Source: Eubacterium sp. (GTDB lineage: Bacteria; Bacillota; Clostridia; Lachnospirales; Lachnospiraceae). From it: a stretch of DNA of 45,330 nt. A program made the translations under genes and the position numbers. Location of the stretch: the NCBI GenBank assembly GCA_017480495.1, contig JAFVAQ010000013.1:1-45330 (forward strand), written 5' to 3'. Each line of letters begins with the position of its first letter. Position 1 is the stretch's first letter. The notes beneath the pieces were generated by a model. It did not search any database, was not told where the DNA came from, and was given only the letters and a program-made list of their open reading frames with translations. Below, in pieces: positions 17,860-26,336 of this stretch.

Positions 17860-18627
17860 ATGAGTAATATATATAAAGCATTTGAAAATAAGAAAGCGTT
17901 TATTGCTTTTCTGACTGCTGGAGATCCAGACTTCGAAACTAGTGTTAAGAACTTCAAAGCTGTAGCAGAGGCAGGGGCTGATCTTATAGAGATTGGTATT
18001 CCATTCTCGGATCCAATAGCAGAAGGACCTGTTATTCAGGAGGCGGATATAAGAGCTCTAGAAGCTGGTATGACTACAGATAAGGTATTCGAACTGTTAA
18101 AGGAAGTTAGAAAAGACGTAGATATCCCAATAGTCTTTATGACTTATGCTAATCCAGTTTTTCATTACGGAGCTGACAGATTCTTTAAGAATGCATCAGA
18201 AGCGGGCGCGGACGGAATCATCATCCCAGATTGTCCCTTTGAAGAGAGACATGAGTTTGATGAAGTAGCGGCAAAGTATGGAATGGACTTCATTTCAATG
18301 ATCGCTCCTACTAGTGAGGATAGAATAAAGGAAATAGCCGCACAGGCTAAAGGCTTCATTTATGTAGTTTCATCTCTAGGCGTAACCGGAGTTAGAAGCG
18401 AGATAAAAACAGACCTTGAGTCTATAATAAAGCTGATCAAGGAAGCGACAGATACACCTGCAGCTATAGGCTTTGGAATCAGTACACCTGAGCAGGCGGC
18501 TAAAATGTCGAACGTAGCTGATGGAGTTATAGTAGGTTCAGCGATGGTAAGAATAGTAGCTAGTGAAGGAGTAAATGCCCCAGAGAAGCTGGCTGAATAT
18601 GTGAAAAATATGAAGGCAGGGATGTAA
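17860..18627 (+). CDS. trpA: Tryptophan synthase alpha chain
   Basis: Splits indole-3-glycerol phosphate and passes indole to TrpB. The 255-residue TIM barrel shows FLTAGDPDFETS, DLIEIGIPFSDPIAEGPVIQEA (catalytic Glu and Asp region), MTYANPVFHYG, GADGIIIPDCPFEE, FIYVVSSLGVTGVR and GFGISTPEQA with DGVIVGSAMV. An AAGAGGTAG ribosome site precedes ATG 17860, and 43 bases separate it from trpB. It is the last gene of the operon; the hairpin at 18690-18718 lies 62 bases downstream. Confidence 0.97.
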   Translation: MSNIYKAFENKKAFIAFLTAGDPDFETSVKNFKAVAEAGADLIEIGIPFSDPIAEGPVIQEADIRALEAGMTTDKVFELLKEVRKDVDIPIVFMTYANPVFHYGADRFFKNASEAGADGIIIPDCPFEERHEFDEVAAKYGMDFISMIAPTSEDRIKEIAAQAKGFIYVVSSLGVTGVRSEIKTDLESIIKLIKEATDTPAAIGFGISTPEQAAKMSNVADGVIVGSAMVRIVASEGVNAPEKLAEYVKNMKAGM

Positions 18628-18689
18628 TCCTCCAGCCTAAATAGTAAACTAAGAATAATTAAATGAAAGTCGAAAGATAACATAGAAAA

Positions 18690-18718
18690 AAGCTCGTAGT
18701 GATAATCGCTACGAGCTT
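18690..18718. terminator. Terminator shared by trpA and the M23 gene
   Basis: AAGCTCGTAGTGA (18690-18702) pairs with TCGCTACGAGCTT (18706-18718) around a TAA loop. Read on the minus strand it is followed by TTTTTTCTATG, so it is best suited to end the M23 gene transcript; on the plus strand it is followed by CTCTTATT, a weaker tract. Confidence 0.85.
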
Positions 18719-18754
18719 CTCTTATTATAGGAGAGTTTCTCAACTAATAGTATT

Positions 18755-20074
18755 CTAATAATATCCTAATGGATTTACATATGAACCACCCACCATTACT
18801 GCGAAGTGGAGGTGAGGTCCAGTGGATATTCCTGTGCTGCCTACATAACCAACAGTCTGTCCAGCACTTACGCTAGAACCCTGGCTAACTGCAAAGCCTG
18901 AAAGGTGCATGTAAAGGGTTGATAATCCATTTCCATGATCGATGATAACAGTATTACCACCGCCAGAGAACCAACCTGTATAGGATACGACACCATCTGC
19001 TGCTGCAAGAGCTCCTGAACCATAAGAAGCACCGATATCGATTCCTCTATGGTAGGAAGAAGCGCCCGCTGTAGGTGAGGTTCTTGGACCATAATATGAT
19101 GTAATAGTTCTTGTATAACTTGGCCATATGAAACCGCTTCCGGAATAAGAAGGAAGTGTCTGAGCTGGAACTGTTTCTGTAACTTCCTTAGTAACAGTCT
19201 TTGTTTCCTGCTTCTGAGGTGTAGCATCTGTTGATGATGCTGTTGAAGCTGGTGTCTCAACTGGAACTTCAACAGTTACTGTTCTTGTGACTGTCTGTTC
19301 TGCGGCGGCACGTCTTGCACTAGCGGCAGCTACGATAGCAGCTATCTGTGCATCCTGCTGAGCCTCAATTGCATTCATCTGTTCTATAGTATATTCTGTG
19401 GCTGCAATATCAAGATTGTACTCCTTGAGTGTAGCCAGCTTACCGTCCTGAATTACCTGAAGAGCGCCCTGCTCACCTTCGGCTTCTTCCTTAAGAGAAG
19501 CAACCTCGCTAAGGTTATCTGAAATAGTAGCCTTATATTCGGATATGCTCTTCTCAATCTCAAGCAGATCATTTAACTGCTTCTGATCGTAGCCTGAAAC
19601 CTGTGATACATACTCGGACTGATTAATAACGTTATCATAATCCTTGATAGATACGAGCGCGTCAATATAATCAGCGTCGCCATTCTCATAAGCGAACTGA
19701 ATACGTTCTTTCATAGCCTCATACTGATTAGCTTCAGCTATGTATGCCATCTGAAGCTCGTTCTCAGCTACGCTTGCCTTTGCCTGAAGAGTGTTGCTCT
19801 TTCCTTGAAGCTCTCTGATAGTACCTTCATAGCTTGTTATTTCCTTATCAAGATCTTCGATAAGTTCCATAACATCCTTCTTGTCGGACTCAAGCTTCGC
19901 GAGCTTAGACTGAGCATCCTTCTTCTTCTGCTGGGCGTCAGCCTTCTTAGCCTCAGCGTCGGACATCTCGTCTGCATAGACAATATTAGTGGTAGCGAGT
20001 GGAATAGGAGATGCTGCAAGTAGCATGGCTCCAACCATCACTGCGCTGATAGTTTTTTTCAGATTATATCTCAT
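18755..20074 (-). CDS. Secreted coiled-coil M23 peptidoglycan endopeptidase (CwlO/PcsB/EnvC-like)
   Basis: Signal peptide (1-35, cleavage after VYADE region) is followed by a long heptad-rich coiled coil (about 36-260: AEAKKADAQQKKKDAQSKLAKLE and similar), an Ala/Arg segment, a Thr/Val/Pro-rich linker and an M23 LytM domain (about 315-439). Zn ligands are His342 and Asp346 in HRGIDIG and His423 in HLHF, with His390 and His421 also in place, so the site looks active. Coiled-coil M23 enzymes of this plan are usually held inactive and switched on by FtsEX at division or elongation sites. GGGGAGAAG precedes the ATG by five bases. A good promoter and a WalR-type box lie upstream. Confidence 0.88.
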   Translation of the reverse strand: MRYNLKKTISAVMVGAMLLAASPIPLATTNIVYADEMSDAEAKKADAQQKKKDAQSKLAKLESDKKDVMELIEDLDKEITSYEGTIRELQGKSNTLQAKASVAENELQMAYIAEANQYEAMKERIQFAYENGDADYIDALVSIKDYDNVINQSEYVSQVSGYDQKQLNDLLEIEKSISEYKATISDNLSEVASLKEEAEGEQGALQVIQDGKLATLKEYNLDIAATEYTIEQMNAIEAQQDAQIAAIVAAASARRAAAEQTVTRTVTVEVPVETPASTASSTDATPQKQETKTVTKEVTETVPAQTLPSYSGSGFIWPSYTRTITSYYGPRTSPTAGASSYHRGIDIGASYGSGALAAADGVVSYTGWFSGGGNTVIIDHGNGLSTLYMHLSGFAVSQGSSVSAGQTVGYVGSTGISTGPHLHFAVMVGGSYVNPLGYY

Positions 20075-20156
20075 AATATCTTCTCCCCAAGATTTGGTTT
20101 ACCATAATCGCATAAGAAGTTTACCATAAATTTTTCGTTATGTATACTGCAAATCG

Positions 20157-20185
20157 ATTATATCTCAAAAAAAATATAATTGCAA
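20157..20185 (-). promoter_or_regulatory. Promoter of the M23 endopeptidase gene
   Basis: On the minus strand TTGCAA (20180-20185) and TATAAT (20157-20162) are separated by 17 bases. The predicted start near 20150 leaves a leader of about 75 bases. Confidence 0.75.
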
Positions 20186-20192
20186 CGAAAAA

Positions 20193-20209
20193 TTAACAAA
20201 TTTGTAACA
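20193..20209 (-). promoter_or_regulatory. Candidate WalR (YycF) box, M23 gene
   Basis: The minus strand reads TGTTAC-AAATT-TGTTAA, an exact fit to TGTWAH-N5-TGTWAH, ending seven bases before the -35 element. The same kind of site stands before the autolysin gene. Confidence 0.6.
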
Positions 20210-20344
20210 ATTTTTTGATTTTTTTGAAACAATAAGTTTACGTAAAAATGAAGTGCCGACTCAAGGGCGAAAATTCTTTATCCTTTTATTTAAAATGCAT
20301 TTGTGGTATGATTGCAAAGTACCATGAAAAATCGGAGGGGAATG

Positions 20345-20902
20345 ATGAAGTGGGCATTTCTGATCTTTGTGATCGTAGTACTGATAGCGGCATATTTATT
20401 CATTTATCTAACTGTTAAGATAAATGGAATGGAAGCTGAGATCAGAGATAAAAGCTCTGAAATAGATGGAAATCTGTGGGATAGAGCATTTCAGCTTAGT
20501 AAGCTTGCTGAGATAATTAAAGGTAAGGGTATAGAGACGGATATGGAGGTTCTGGATGTAAATACATTTGGACTTGGAATGTCAGTTACTATGCAAGCAG
20601 TTAATTCAGAGAAGATGGATGGATCTGATGTTAAGCTCCGTGAGATATTAAAAGAGCATGAAGATCTTAAAGAGGAAGAGGATTTTGCGACTCATCTCCA
20701 GAAGTTTAATGATTCTCGAGCTGAACTGATGAAGTCAAGCCTTGCATATAATAAATGCGTAAATAAGTTCAATTCTTATACGTCGAATTTCCCTGCGAAT
20801 ATAATAATGATTTTTCATAAGAAACAGAGCAAGGGTAATTTCGCATATTATTTTAGAGACCTTGAAGCTAGTGAAGCGCCTGCAAATGCAGAAAGTGAAT
20901 AA
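20345..20902 (+). CDS. LemA-like membrane protein
   Basis: A 185-residue protein with one N-terminal membrane segment (about 3-25, WAFLIFVIVVLIAAYLFIYL) followed by a helical domain. The pattern of a helix after NGMEAEIRDKSSEIDGNLWDRAFQLSKLAEI and a closing YNKCVNKFNSYTSNFPANIIMIF resembles LemA proteins, which have an outside N-terminus and unknown biochemical role. The match is weaker than in typical LemA, so I treat it as LemA-like. A TTG at 20312 would extend it, but GGAGGGG (20334-20340) sits inside that extension and points to ATG 20345 or 20342. TGG-TATGAT at 20304-20312 may be an extended -10 element. Confidence 0.6.
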   Translation: MKWAFLIFVIVVLIAAYLFIYLTVKINGMEAEIRDKSSEIDGNLWDRAFQLSKLAEIIKGKGIETDMEVLDVNTFGLGMSVTMQAVNSEKMDGSDVKLREILKEHEDLKEEEDFATHLQKFNDSRAELMKSSLAYNKCVNKFNSYTSNFPANIIMIFHKKQSKGNFAYYFRDLEASEAPANAESE

Positions 20903-20953
20903 TGTATAAAAAAAATATATAAATATATAAAAAATAATATTGTAAGATATTCT

Positions 20954-20993
20954 AAAATAGTCGTCATTCATTGAGGACTATTTTTTTGATTTT
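20954..20993 (+). terminator. Rho-independent terminator after the LemA-like gene
   Basis: AAAATAGTC (20954-20962) pairs with GACTATTTT (20976-20984), with a further TCA/TGA pair inside the loop, followed by TTTGATTTTAATTT. Confidence 0.8.
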
Positions 20994-21057
20994 AATTTAT
21001 GTTTCTAATTATCAGATTTGTTTCATATCTAATATGATGCAATTAATATGAAATATT

Positions 21058-21086
21058 TTGCTATATTACTTTGAAAATGTTAAAAT
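21058..21086 (+). promoter_or_regulatory. Putative promoter of the surface-protein gene and downstream operon
   Basis: TTGCTA (21058-21063) and TAAAAT (21081-21086) are separated by 17 bases, with a start expected near 21093 and a ribosome site at 21112. A loose inverted repeat, TTCATAT and ATATGAA (about 21022-21054), lies just upstream. Confidence 0.5.
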
Positions 21087-21123
21087 TATCGACGTAGTGG
21101 TTTTTATCACGAGGAGGGTGAAA

Positions 21124-21918
21124 ATGGATAAAGAGAAAAAGGGTACTTCCCCTAAGATGGTTATAGGTATCGTATGTGGTGTGCTTGCGTTACTTGGAAT
21201 AATTGCAGTTGGAGTTATATATCTTTTTATGGGTAAAAAGAATGAGGAAGCATCTGAGGTGACAACAGAGGTTGTGGCGGACTCAAAAGAGGAAGAGACA
21301 GCTGAAGCGACGGCAACGACGGAGGCTACTACCGAAGCGACTACAGAGGCAACTACAACTGAAGCTGAAGAAAAAACTACTGAAGAGAAAAAGGAAGATG
21401 CTCCAGCGAATTCAGTAGAACTTCCACTTGGAACTTCGGGAAAGAGCTTCATGTTCTCTAGCGGTGCTGGCGGATGGAGTACTATGCTTGAAGTTAAGTC
21501 AGATGGTAGCTTCTCAGGTTTATATAGTGATTCAGATATGGGCGACACAGGAGAGGATTATCCAAATGGAACTGTTTACCAGAGTGAATTCACAGGTACC
21601 TTCAAGAATATAACAAAGGTAGATGATAACACCTACAAGATGGAGCTTGGAGATTACAAAACAGTTAAGGCAAATGGCACTAAGGAAATAAAGGATGAGA
21701 TTAAGTTTGTATATACAGAGCCTTATGGAATAGAGGGTGGCAAGACCTTCTACCTATATACGGATAAGAAACCAAAGTCAGAGGTTACAGAGGATTTCCT
21801 TAGCTGGACATGGCTGGAAATGAAGGACACACTTGGAGTATATGCAATATACAACGAGGATATGCAGGAAGGCTTCTTCGCATATGATGATTATTGGGAT
21901 AATGAAGGCGGAAATTAA
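21124..21918 (+). CDS. Membrane-anchored extracellular protein of unknown function
   Basis: I do not recognise a family. Translation most likely starts at ATG 21124, since GGAGGGTG lies just before it and inside the longer reading frame; this gives 264 residues. A short basic N-terminus is followed by one membrane span (12-36, MVIGIVCGVLALLGIIAVGVIY) and an acidic Thr/Glu/Ala linker with repeated ATTEATTEAT blocks (about 40-95). The C-terminal domain of about 165 residues is rich in Gly, Asp and aromatic residues (SGLYSDSDMGDTGEDYPNGTVYQSEFTGTF, which looks beta-rich). The layout suggests a surface domain held off the membrane by a stalk. It is 40 bases upstream of the dCMP deaminase gene. 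Confidence 0.7.
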   Translation: MDKEKKGTSPKMVIGIVCGVLALLGIIAVGVIYLFMGKKNEEASEVTTEVVADSKEEETAEATATTEATTEATTEATTTEAEEKTTEEKKEDAPANSVELPLGTSGKSFMFSSGAGGWSTMLEVKSDGSFSGLYSDSDMGDTGEDYPNGTVYQSEFTGTFKNITKVDDNTYKMELGDYKTVKANGTKEIKDEIKFVYTEPYGIEGGKTFYLYTDKKPKSEVTEDFLSWTWLEMKDTLGVYAIYNEDMQEGFFAYDDYWDNEGGN

Positions 21919-21958
21919 GAGATACAATTAAGAGATAAAAAAGTTTTTAGGGGGTTTT

Positions 21959-22459
21959 ATGGCTAAGCAAATTGATTACAAGAGAGCAGACTATATCAAC
22001 TGGGATCAGTATTTTATGGGGATAGCACTTCTATCAGCAGAGAGAAGTAAGGATCCAAGTACTCAGGTGGGAGCTTGTATAGTAGGGGAGGATAATCGTA
22101 TCCTTTCTGTAGGATATAACGGAATGCCTCAGGGCTGCGATGACGATGATATGCCATGGGGAAGAGATGGTTCTCCTCTAGATAGCAAATATATATTTGT
22201 ATGTCACGCAGAATTAAATGCGATTCTTAATTATCGTGGAACTCGTAATCTCAAGGGGGCTAAGGTATATGTTACTCTTTTCCCTTGCAACGAGTGTGCT
22301 AAGGCTATAATTCAGAGTGGAATATCTGAAATTATATATCTCTCTGATAAGTATGCAAATACTGAGAGCACCATAGCTTCAAAGAAAATGTTTGATATGA
22401 CGGGAGTTAAGTACCGTCAGTACGAGCCAGCCGGTAGAGAGATAACGCTGAGTATTTAA
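21959..22459 (+). CDS. Deoxycytidylate (dCMP) deaminase-family protein
   Basis: A 166-residue zinc deaminase that probably converts dCMP to dUMP for thymidylate synthesis. The HAE motif has His83 and catalytic Glu85 (VCHAELNAIL), and the PCxxC motif has Cys110 and Cys113 (LFPCNECAKAI). RSKDPSTQVGACIV and GYNGMPQG are typical of the dCMP deaminase/ComEB group and place it away from tRNA adenosine deaminases. An additional acidic stretch CDDDDMPWGRDG lies between strands, where dCMP deaminases often vary. ATG 21959 follows TAGGGGG. It opens the run that continues with the tsa genes. Confidence 0.9.
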   Translation: MAKQIDYKRADYINWDQYFMGIALLSAERSKDPSTQVGACIVGEDNRILSVGYNGMPQGCDDDDMPWGRDGSPLDSKYIFVCHAELNAILNYRGTRNLKGAKVYVTLFPCNECAKAIIQSGISEIIYLSDKYANTESTIASKKMFDMTGVKYRQYEPAGREITLSI

Positions 22460-22474
22460 TTAGATACATAGATT

Positions 22475-22693
22475 ATGAGTATATTTCGTAAAAAGAAAAA
22501 AATAGAGTATGACTCAGAGAAACAGATGCCTGCACTTAAGACCAGTATATGCACAGGTGAGAAGGTGGCAGGCTTCATTGACATTGATACAGGAAAGTTT
22601 CATGATTATATGCTGATAAAGGGCTCTCAGGATTTGATAGAATTCTGTGATAGCTGTAATGTTCAGATCGAAGATTTAAAGAAAATAGTTTGA
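22475..22693 (+). CDS. Small conserved-looking protein of unknown function
   Basis: A 72-residue soluble protein starting with a basic stretch (MSIFRKKKKIEYDSEKQ), then a compact region with three cysteines (TSICTGEKVAGFIDIDTGKFHDYMLI and EFCDSCN). It has no recognisable family. It starts 15 bases after the deaminase stop, and its own stop is one base before the GTG proposed for tsaE, so it reads as a true member of the operon. CTGEKVAGF looks like a short beta motif; the CxxC pair (FCDSC) could bind metal, but this is speculation. Confidence 0.6.
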   Translation: MSIFRKKKKIEYDSEKQMPALKTSICTGEKVAGFIDIDTGKFHDYMLIKGSQDLIEFCDSCNVQIEDLKKIV

Positions 22694-22694
22694 T

Positions 22695-23195
22695 GTGAAC
22701 TTAAGGCAAATAATTAGTGAAAAGAGCATGGAGATAATGGACATAACGAGTAAAGAACAAGCAAATAAGCTAGAAAGCTTTAGCAGAGAGGATACCTTTG
22801 AAATAGCCCGTAAAATGGGTGAAGAGGCAAAGCCTGGAGAGGTTTATTGTCTAAGTGGTGATCTTGGTGTGGGAAAAACTGTTTTTGCTCAGGGCTTTGG
22901 AGCAGGGATAGGTGTTAATGAACCTATGTCTAGTCCTACATTTACCATTGTTCAGGAATACTCGGAGGGACGGCTTCCACTCTATCACTTTGATGTATAT
23001 CGTGTAGGTGATATAGATGAGATGGAAGAAACTGGATTCTATGAATATGCAGGCGGGGAGGGAGTGGCCCTAATTGAGTGGGCGGAACTCATAGAGGAAA
23101 TAATTCCCGAGGATGTTACATGGATTAAGATAGAGAAAAATCTAGAAAAAGGATTTGATTACAGACTAATTACTATCAGTAATCATCAGGATTAG
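22695..23195 (+). CDS. tsaE: tRNA threonylcarbamoyladenosine biosynthesis ATPase TsaE
   Basis: The P-loop protein of the t6A complex (TsaB-TsaD-TsaE), which modifies A37 of ANN-decoding tRNAs. It shows the Walker A GDLGVGKT, FAQGFGAGIG, SSPTFTIVQEY, LYHFDVYRV, and VALIEWAELI, all usual for the family. The start is uncertain: GTG 22695, one base after the upstream stop, gives 166 residues, while ATG 22728 gives a length nearer the common 150 but has only a weak ribosome site; both keep the whole domain. tsaB follows after nine bases. Confidence 0.92.
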   Translation: MNLRQIISEKSMEIMDITSKEQANKLESFSREDTFEIARKMGEEAKPGEVYCLSGDLGVGKTVFAQGFGAGIGVNEPMSSPTFTIVQEYSEGRLPLYHFDVYRVGDIDEMEETGFYEYAGGEGVALIEWAELIEEIIPEDVTWIKIEKNLEKGFDYRLITISNHQD

Positions 23196-23204
23196 GAAGC
23201 TCAT

Positions 23205-23924
23205 ATGAAGATACTTGGAATAGATAGTTCAGGAATGGTTGCATCTGTTGCAATCGTTCAGGACGATGTGATAATAGCTGAATATACGATGAACCATAAG
23301 AAGACTCATTCAGAGACCCTTCTTCCTATGATTGATGAGATAGTGAAAACCTCTGAGACAAAGCTCGAGGAGCTGGATGCTATCGCTATAGCGGCGGGGC
23401 CAGGTTCCTTCACGGGTCTTAGAATAGGTGCGGCAACTGCTAAGGGACTTGCGATGGCGGTAGATAAGCCAATCATTCCGATAAAAACCTGCGAAGGACT
23501 TGCCTTTAATATGTGGGGCGCAGAGGGGCTGGTTTGTCCTATTATAGATGCGCGCCGGAATCAAGTATATACAGGGCTTTACCGAGTTAAGGGAAATGTG
23601 GAAGTTATCCTCGAACAGCAGCCTATGGATATTCACGAGCTTATAGAATATATCAACGATTATTCGAAGCAGCGAGAGGCTTCAGAGGGTGGACCTGCTG
23701 AGGGAGTAACCTTCCTGGGGGATGGCGTAGCTATATATCAGGACGTTATATGGAAAGAAATTGATATACCTTGCCAGATGGCTCCTGCAATGATGAATAG
23801 GCAGCGAGGTGCTTCGATAGCTTCGTATGGTGAACTTCTTTATAAGGAAGGTAAGTATATAAATGCGGACGATTTCGCGCCGGAGTATTTAAGGAAATCT
23901 CAAGCGGAACGTGTCAGAGAGTAA
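23205..23924 (+). CDS. tsaB: tRNA threonylcarbamoyladenosine biosynthesis protein TsaB
   Basis: A 239-residue ASKHA-fold protein that is the scaffold partner of TsaD in t6A synthesis. It has ILGIDSSGMVASVA at the start, HSETLLPMIDEI, and the family signature AIAAGPGSFTGLRIGAATAKGLA, followed by IIDARRNQVYTGLY. It lacks the metal-binding histidine pair of TsaD, as expected. The final part (EYLRKSQAERV) also matches family members. It has AGGAAG before ATG 23205 and is followed by rimI after 32 bases. Confidence 0.95.
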   Translation: MKILGIDSSGMVASVAIVQDDVIIAEYTMNHKKTHSETLLPMIDEIVKTSETKLEELDAIAIAAGPGSFTGLRIGAATAKGLAMAVDKPIIPIKTCEGLAFNMWGAEGLVCPIIDARRNQVYTGLYRVKGNVEVILEQQPMDIHELIEYINDYSKQREASEGGPAEGVTFLGDGVAIYQDVIWKEIDIPCQMAPAMMNRQRGASIASYGELLYKEGKYINADDFAPEYLRKSQAERVRE

Positions 23925-23956
23925 AAGTGATTCGCAATTAATTAGAGTGAAGAGTT

Positions 23957-24376
23957 ATGAATATTATGAGGGAAATAGCCAGACTCGAAGCGGAGAATTT
24001 TACTGATGCGTGGAGTGAGGAAAGTCTGGGGAGTACATTTGAATATGATTACAACCACCTTCTCATAGAAGAAAAGGATGGAAGAGTGGTCGGATATATT
24101 ATCTATGCAGATATTCAAGGAGACGCAGAGCTCCTTAGAATAGCGGTTGATAAACGCTATCGTAGAACGGGTATCGGCAACAAGCTGATGAAGGATATGA
24201 TATCGGAGCTTGTAGAAGCGGGAACGGACAGAATAAGTCTTGAGGTTAGAGCTCACAATCTTCCTGCGATTGCCCTCTATAAAAAATATGGATTTGAAGA
24301 GATCTTTGTCAGGGAGAATTATTATCATAATCCTGATGATGATGCTCTTATCTTGATAAAAGGAATGGATAAATGA
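23957..24376 (+). CDS. rimI: Ribosomal protein S18 alanine N-acetyltransferase
   Basis: A GNAT acetyltransferase of 139 residues. In other bacteria RimI acetylates the N-terminal alanine of S18, and it is commonly co-encoded with tsaB and tsaD. Marks are the acetyl-CoA loop KRYRRTGIGNKLMKDMI, strand ISLEVRAHNLPAIALYKKYGFEEI and the late YYHNPDDDALILIK. The N-terminal FTDAWSEESL also matches RimI. Its stop overlaps the start of rnz by four bases (ATGA), showing translational coupling. Confidence 0.92.
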   Translation: MNIMREIARLEAENFTDAWSEESLGSTFEYDYNHLLIEEKDGRVVGYIIYADIQGDAELLRIAVDKRYRRTGIGNKLMKDMISELVEAGTDRISLEVRAHNLPAIALYKKYGFEEIFVRENYYHNPDDDALILIKGMDK

Positions 24377-25293
24377 TAGATGTTTGTTTGCTTGGAACGG
24401 GCGGAATGATGCCTCTTCCATACAGAGCACTTACTTCATTAATGTTAAGATATAATGGGAGTAGCCTTCTGGTCGATTGTGGCGAGGCTACTCAAATTTC
24501 TGTGCGCCGCAGAGGGTGGAGCTTCAATCCAATAGATGTAATACTTATTACGCATTTTCATGCGGACCATATAAGTGGGCTTCCAGGAATGCTCCTGGCA
24601 ATGGGAAATGCAGATAGAACGGAACCAGTTACGATTGTTGGTCCAAAGGGGATAGAACATGTGGTTCGTTCACTACTGGTTATAGCTCCTAGACTTCCGT
24701 TTGAAGTGAAATGTATAGAACTTGATATTGATAAGGATGAAGAAGTCCTCGAACTAATTGGACTTAGAGTAAAAGCTTTCAAGGTTAACCACAACATGCT
24801 CTGCTATGGATATAGCTTTGAACTGGATCGAGCAGGAAAGTTTGATGCGGATGCGGCGAAGAGCTTAGGACTTCCAGTTCAGCTTTGGGGCAAGCTTCAG
24901 AATGGAGAAACTGTTGAATTTGAGGGTTCAACATTTACCAGTGATATGGTTATGGGACCTCCACGAAAGGGCCTCAAGGTTACCTATACTACTGACACCC
25001 GTCCAACGGAGAAAATAGTTGAAGAGGCTACAGGTGCTGATATCTTCATATGTGAAGGAATGTATGGAGATGGTGAGACAGAGTCTATTCAGAAGGCTAA
25101 AGATAAGAAGCATATGACTATGCAGGAAGCGGCAGAGATAGCGAGAAAGGCGCAGCCAAAGGAAATGTGGCTGACACATTATTCGCCTTCTGTGATAAAA
25201 CCAGAACAGTACACGGATGCCATAAGAGAGATATTCTCTCGTTCTGTTATCAGTAAGGATAGACGTACTACTGAACTAAAATTTGAAGATTAA
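24373..25293 (+). CDS. rnz: Ribonuclease Z (tRNase Z)
   Basis: A metallo-beta-lactamase-fold endonuclease that cuts the 3' trailer from tRNA precursors. The 306 residues carry the zinc motif [13 protein letters not shown] (His61, His63, Asp65, His66), a further His in [11 protein letters not shown], Asp in TYTTDTRPT and the terminal His in WLTHYSPS, so the active site appears complete. The long insertion [29 protein letters not shown] fits the RNase Z exosite region. Its position between rimI and tsaD adds a tRNA-processing step to the t6A genes. Confidence 0.94.
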   Translation: MIDVCLLGTGGMMPLPYRALTSLMLRYNGSSLLVDCGEATQISVRRRGWSFNPIDVILITHFHADHISGLPGMLLAMGNADRTEPVTIVGPKGIEHVVRSLLVIAPRLPFEVKCIELDIDKDEEVLELIGLRVKAFKVNHNMLCYGYSFELDRAGKFDADAAKSLGLPVQLWGKLQNGETVEFEGSTFTSDMVMGPPRKGLKVTYTTDTRPTEKIVEEATGADIFICEGMYGDGETESIQKAKDKKHMTMQEAAEIARKAQPKEMWLTHYSPSVIKPEQYTDAIREIFSRSVISKDRRTTELKFED

Positions 25294-25315
25294 CTCTAAG
25301 AGACAGGATAAAATA

Positions 25316-26335
25316 ATGAGTGAAAGAAAATACATATTAGGAATAGAAACCTCTTGCGATGAGACAGCTGCTGCGGTTGTAGCAGACGGTAGAGAGGTTA
25401 TATCAAATGTAATATATACACAGATTCCGACACATACACTTTATGGTGGCGTTGTTCCAGAGATTGCGTCCAGAGAGCATGTTCTGAAAATAAATCAGGT
25501 CATCAAAAAAGCGGTTGAGGATGCGAAGATAACCTGGGAGGAAATTAGCGCTATAGCTGTAACCTACGGACCAGGTCTCGTTGGACCACTTCTAATAGGA
25601 GTAAGTACCGCGAAGGCACTTGCTTATGCGAAGGGGATTCCTCTTGTAGGAGTGAACCATATAGAAGGACATATATGTGCGAATTACTTAGCGGGAGATA
25701 TAACTCCACCATACATGTGTCTTGTTGCGTCTGGTGGTCATTCTCATATAGTAAGAGTTGATGACTACACCAAGTATACAATTATTGGTCGTACACACGA
25801 TGATGCGGCAGGCGAGGCATTTGATAAGGTGGCTCGAGCAATTGGACTTGGATATCCTGGTGGACCTAAGGTGGATAAACTGGCTCGCGAAGGGAATCCT
25901 TCTGCAATAGATTTTCCAAGAGCAAGTGTAGGTGATTCTAAGTATGATTTCTCCTTTAGTGGTATCAAGTCAGCGGTTCTGAATTATTTAAATGGTGCTG
26001 AGATGAAAGGACTTGAAGTAAATAAGGCGGATGTAGCAGCCTCATTCCAGCAGGCAGTTATAGATGTCCTAGCAGATCACACAATTCAGGCGGCCCTGGA
26101 TTATGGAATGAAAACGGTTGCTTTAGCTGGTGGAGTTGCGGCAAATTCGCTGCTTAGAACAACTATGAAGGAAAGAGCAGAGGCTAAAGGACTTAAGTTC
26201 CACTGCCCAGAGCTTATATATTGTACAGATAATGGAGCGATGATAGCGGCTGCAGGATATCATGAATTCATAGCGGGAAGAAGAGCAGACTTATATCTAA
26301 ATGCAATTCCAAATCTAAAAATAGGTGAACGTTAA
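25316..26335 (+). CDS. tsaD: tRNA N6-adenosine threonylcarbamoyltransferase TsaD
   Basis: Transfers the threonylcarbamoyl group to A37. Marks are [28 protein letters not shown], the metal-binding VNHIEGH pair (His115 and His119), [28 protein letters not shown] and [12 protein letters not shown]. An upstream TTG at 25283 is in frame but overlaps rnz; ATG 25316 with AGGA seven bases before gives 339 residues, close to the family length, and I prefer it. Its stop overlaps the ispD ribosome site. Confidence 0.96.
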   Translation: MSERKYILGIETSCDETAAAVVADGREVISNVIYTQIPTHTLYGGVVPEIASREHVLKINQVIKKAVEDAKITWEEISAIAVTYGPGLVGPLLIGVSTAKALAYAKGIPLVGVNHIEGHICANYLAGDITPPYMCLVASGGHSHIVRVDDYTKYTIIGRTHDDAAGEAFDKVARAIGLGYPGGPKVDKLAREGNPSAIDFPRASVGDSKYDFSFSGIKSAVLNYLNGAEMKGLEVNKADVAASFQQAVIDVLADHTIQAALDYGMKTVALAGGVAANSLLRTTMKERAEAKGLKFHCPELIYCTDNGAMIAAAGYHEFIAGRRADLYLNAIPNLKIGER

Positions 26336-26336
26336 T

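Noticed and set aside
20312-20344. TTG start for the LemA-like gene
   Set aside because: The GGAGGGG ribosome site would lie inside the coding region; starting at 20345 or 20342 leaves a normal membrane anchor at the N-terminus.
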